Assembly: GCA_030704615.1 (NCBI GenBank)
Contig: CM060731.1
Location: forward strand, 50,778,001-50,842,000
Reading direction: 5' to 3'
Source: Takakia lepidozioides
Taxonomy: Eukaryota; Streptophyta; Takakiopsida; Takakiales; Takakiaceae
Length of the DNA: 64,000 nt
Shown here one piece after another: positions 62,400 to 64,000 of the stretch. Below the pieces are notes generated by a model. That model worked only from the letters and a program-made list of their open reading frames with translations, was not told the DNA's origin and did no database searches. The position numbers and the translations under genes were made by a program. The first letter of the stretch is position 1. Each line of letters begins with the position of its first letter.

Positions 62400-64000
62400 A
62401 GGAGGATGCGAGTGTGCACCCACTTTCCCTTTGCCCTCTAGTAGGGCAACTCTGCGAGAGACAGACCTAGGTGTTTGAGTCCGCATCGTTGACAAAATGA
62501 CGCCTTTGCTTTACTTAAGTACTCTCCTCTGATTCCCAGAAGTGCCATTACAGTTTGACGAATAAGTGTGACCTCTCACTCTCAAGTGCTCCTCTTCAAA
62601 AGCCACATGATGATTATGTCTCATTCGCTTTTGTAGGCGATTAATTGACGTTTTCTGCCTCCTGATTGTCCACTTGAGGAAAGGTCACGTTGAAGGTGCC
62701 TGATTCAAGTCCTCCTGCTTCTCCGAATCCCAAATTGACCGGGTTTTACCTACAGAAGTGAACTCTCAATCCGCAGTGCTTCGAAGGTACCACTGATCAT
62801 GTGCTCGAGATTTCTGCGTGCACCCCAATTTCACCGCTTTCAGAGCGACTCCCCGGTTCGACATCAAGATGCTATATGTCCTCCGAACATTGACAATCCA
62901 TGTACATAGTCGTATGTAGCACCATGGCACCCACTATCGTTCACTGGTGGCAAAAGTAGGTGTGACAGCGAATGAAAGCACTATTTCCTTGCATGTCATT
63001 TGCCCTCAGATAATCTACTAACAGCAATGCACTAACTGGTCAGTGTACATTCCATTTCAGCTAGAACCCCATCATAACCCTGGACAATTGATATACTTCT
63101 TGTGTTCTGCTAAGGTCGAATAACCTACAGGCCAGTCACTTAGGCAGTTTTTGCAGTCTAAGGAAAACCGCACCAATTTGAATGAATGAGCTGCAAGTGG
63201 AGATTCCAAGTCCAGGCTCATTCAGAGCCGAAGACTCATCTTCCTCCACAGCACAGTTTGATAACACTCCAGATTTGGGAAGGTGACAAATTGGTCTTTC
63301 CTGCCCCAAACTCTCCAATGGAAGTTAGCTCGGCAACCGATAACATCCCACAGGGCTATAACACAAGCTAGTTGAACGCAAACAGGAATCCTTTCCCTTC
63401 TCATAGCTGTCTCCGGTAGCTGTAGTAAACTTTCTTTCTTTTGTTCTGTCCTTATTTCTCTAATTGAATACGATTATACAGAAGCTCATCTGTAGCCCTT
63501 GTAAGGGCATTCTGCGTGCTTCTTCCGCTAAGCTAGATGCACTCCCAGCCCAGTAAAAGTGAAAAACAATTTTGAGACTGAGACAGGCTAGGTCCAGCAC
63601 AACTCAACTATGCGGAGGGTAGAAGAGGAACTTACACAATTAATAAACATACCTTGAAAGCTGATTGGTTTTCTCAAGGCCTCGGAGGCACGATACCCGT
63701 CCCTCGCAAGGGACACGCTCAGGCTTGCCCCGTTTCCAATCTGGTCGACACCGCTTTCAGCTCCAGAGTCTAGCCCTTAGGCTGTTGCATCATATCATAA
63801 GCGACCCAACGCCCCAAAAACGCATGACGCTACCGATTGTTTCCTGTGAGAAAAAGAGGAGAGAGCCGCAAAAAGATGTAGAAATCTTCGCTTATCGAAT
63901 AATCTTCACCTGAGCCAGTTCATCCCTGTATCATCGCTGACGTGTGTCCATATACTGTATTTTAGGAACTAGATCGTCGCAGTGAATGTCACGAGGCCAC
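62400..64000. other. End of window, nothing recognised
   Basis: No convincing exon, RNA gene or repeat is found. Short open frames here are not protein-like. Confidence 0.4.

Noticed and set aside
63186-63913. Short ORFs near the window end
   Set aside because: No domain, no consistent splice sites and composition like non-coding DNA.

Overview
This window is nuclear DNA from a green plant. The genes carry many GT-AG introns. They include a photorespiratory glutamate:glyoxylate aminotransferase with a peroxisomal C-terminus, plant-type SAS10/UTP3 and NRDE2 proteins, and a PPR fragment of the land-plant type. The mix of repeats and the PPR style suggest a seed-free land plant (moss, lycophyte or fern), but that is inference and the species cannot be read from the sequence.

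Layout. 0.07-3.4 kb (minus): a six-exon gene whose C-terminal half looks like a circularly permuted Rossmann methyltransferase. It has a probable one-base frameshift, and one intron holds an array of seven 24-bp hairpins. 3.6-6.1 kb: a truncated PPR gene embedded in a three-times repeated segment. 6.4-9.2 kb: a CACGTG cluster, then a gag/zinc-knuckle remnant followed by an LTR-like block. 9.2-15.9 kb: gene-poor DNA with tRNA-derived SINE-like copies, a cluster of GCGACGCC palindromes and a 55-bp tandem repeat. 15.9-27.35 kb: a large Ty3/gypsy-type LTR retrotransposon on the minus strand. 27.4-28.1 kb: a MITE-like element. 28.1-31.6 kb: gene-poor repeats. 31.6-33.2 kb: an unrecognised spliced gene (plus). 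34.4-43.1 kb (minus): SAS10/UTP3, 18 exons, 742 codons. 43.6-52.7 kb (plus): NRDE2, 15 exons, 1264 codons. 54.9-61.2 kb (minus): glutamate:glyoxylate aminotransferase, 13 exons, 484 codons, ending in SRL. 61.2-64 kb: a tandem duplication upstream of that gene, a possible divergent first exon, and otherwise featureless DNA.

The outstanding object is the retrotransposon. Between its protease and reverse transcriptase it carries a full-length cytosine-5 DNA methyltransferase domain with the expected catalytic motifs. A PHD finger closes its integrase, and an extra unrecognised ORF precedes gag. The methyltransferase ORF is separated from the in-frame RT ORF by one UAG in a CARYYA context, the classic stop-readthrough signature. 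Gag/pol and RT/IN are in -1 relation. Two 358-bp direct repeats at its ends are identical, so the insertion is recent. The element could methylate DNA, perhaps its own copies, and use PHD-guided integration.

SAS10 and NRDE2 are divergently transcribed from a 520-bp intergenic region. Both belong to nuclear RNA processing linked to the exosome. All exon phases of SAS10, NRDE2 and the aminotransferase were checked by hand and close without a frame break.
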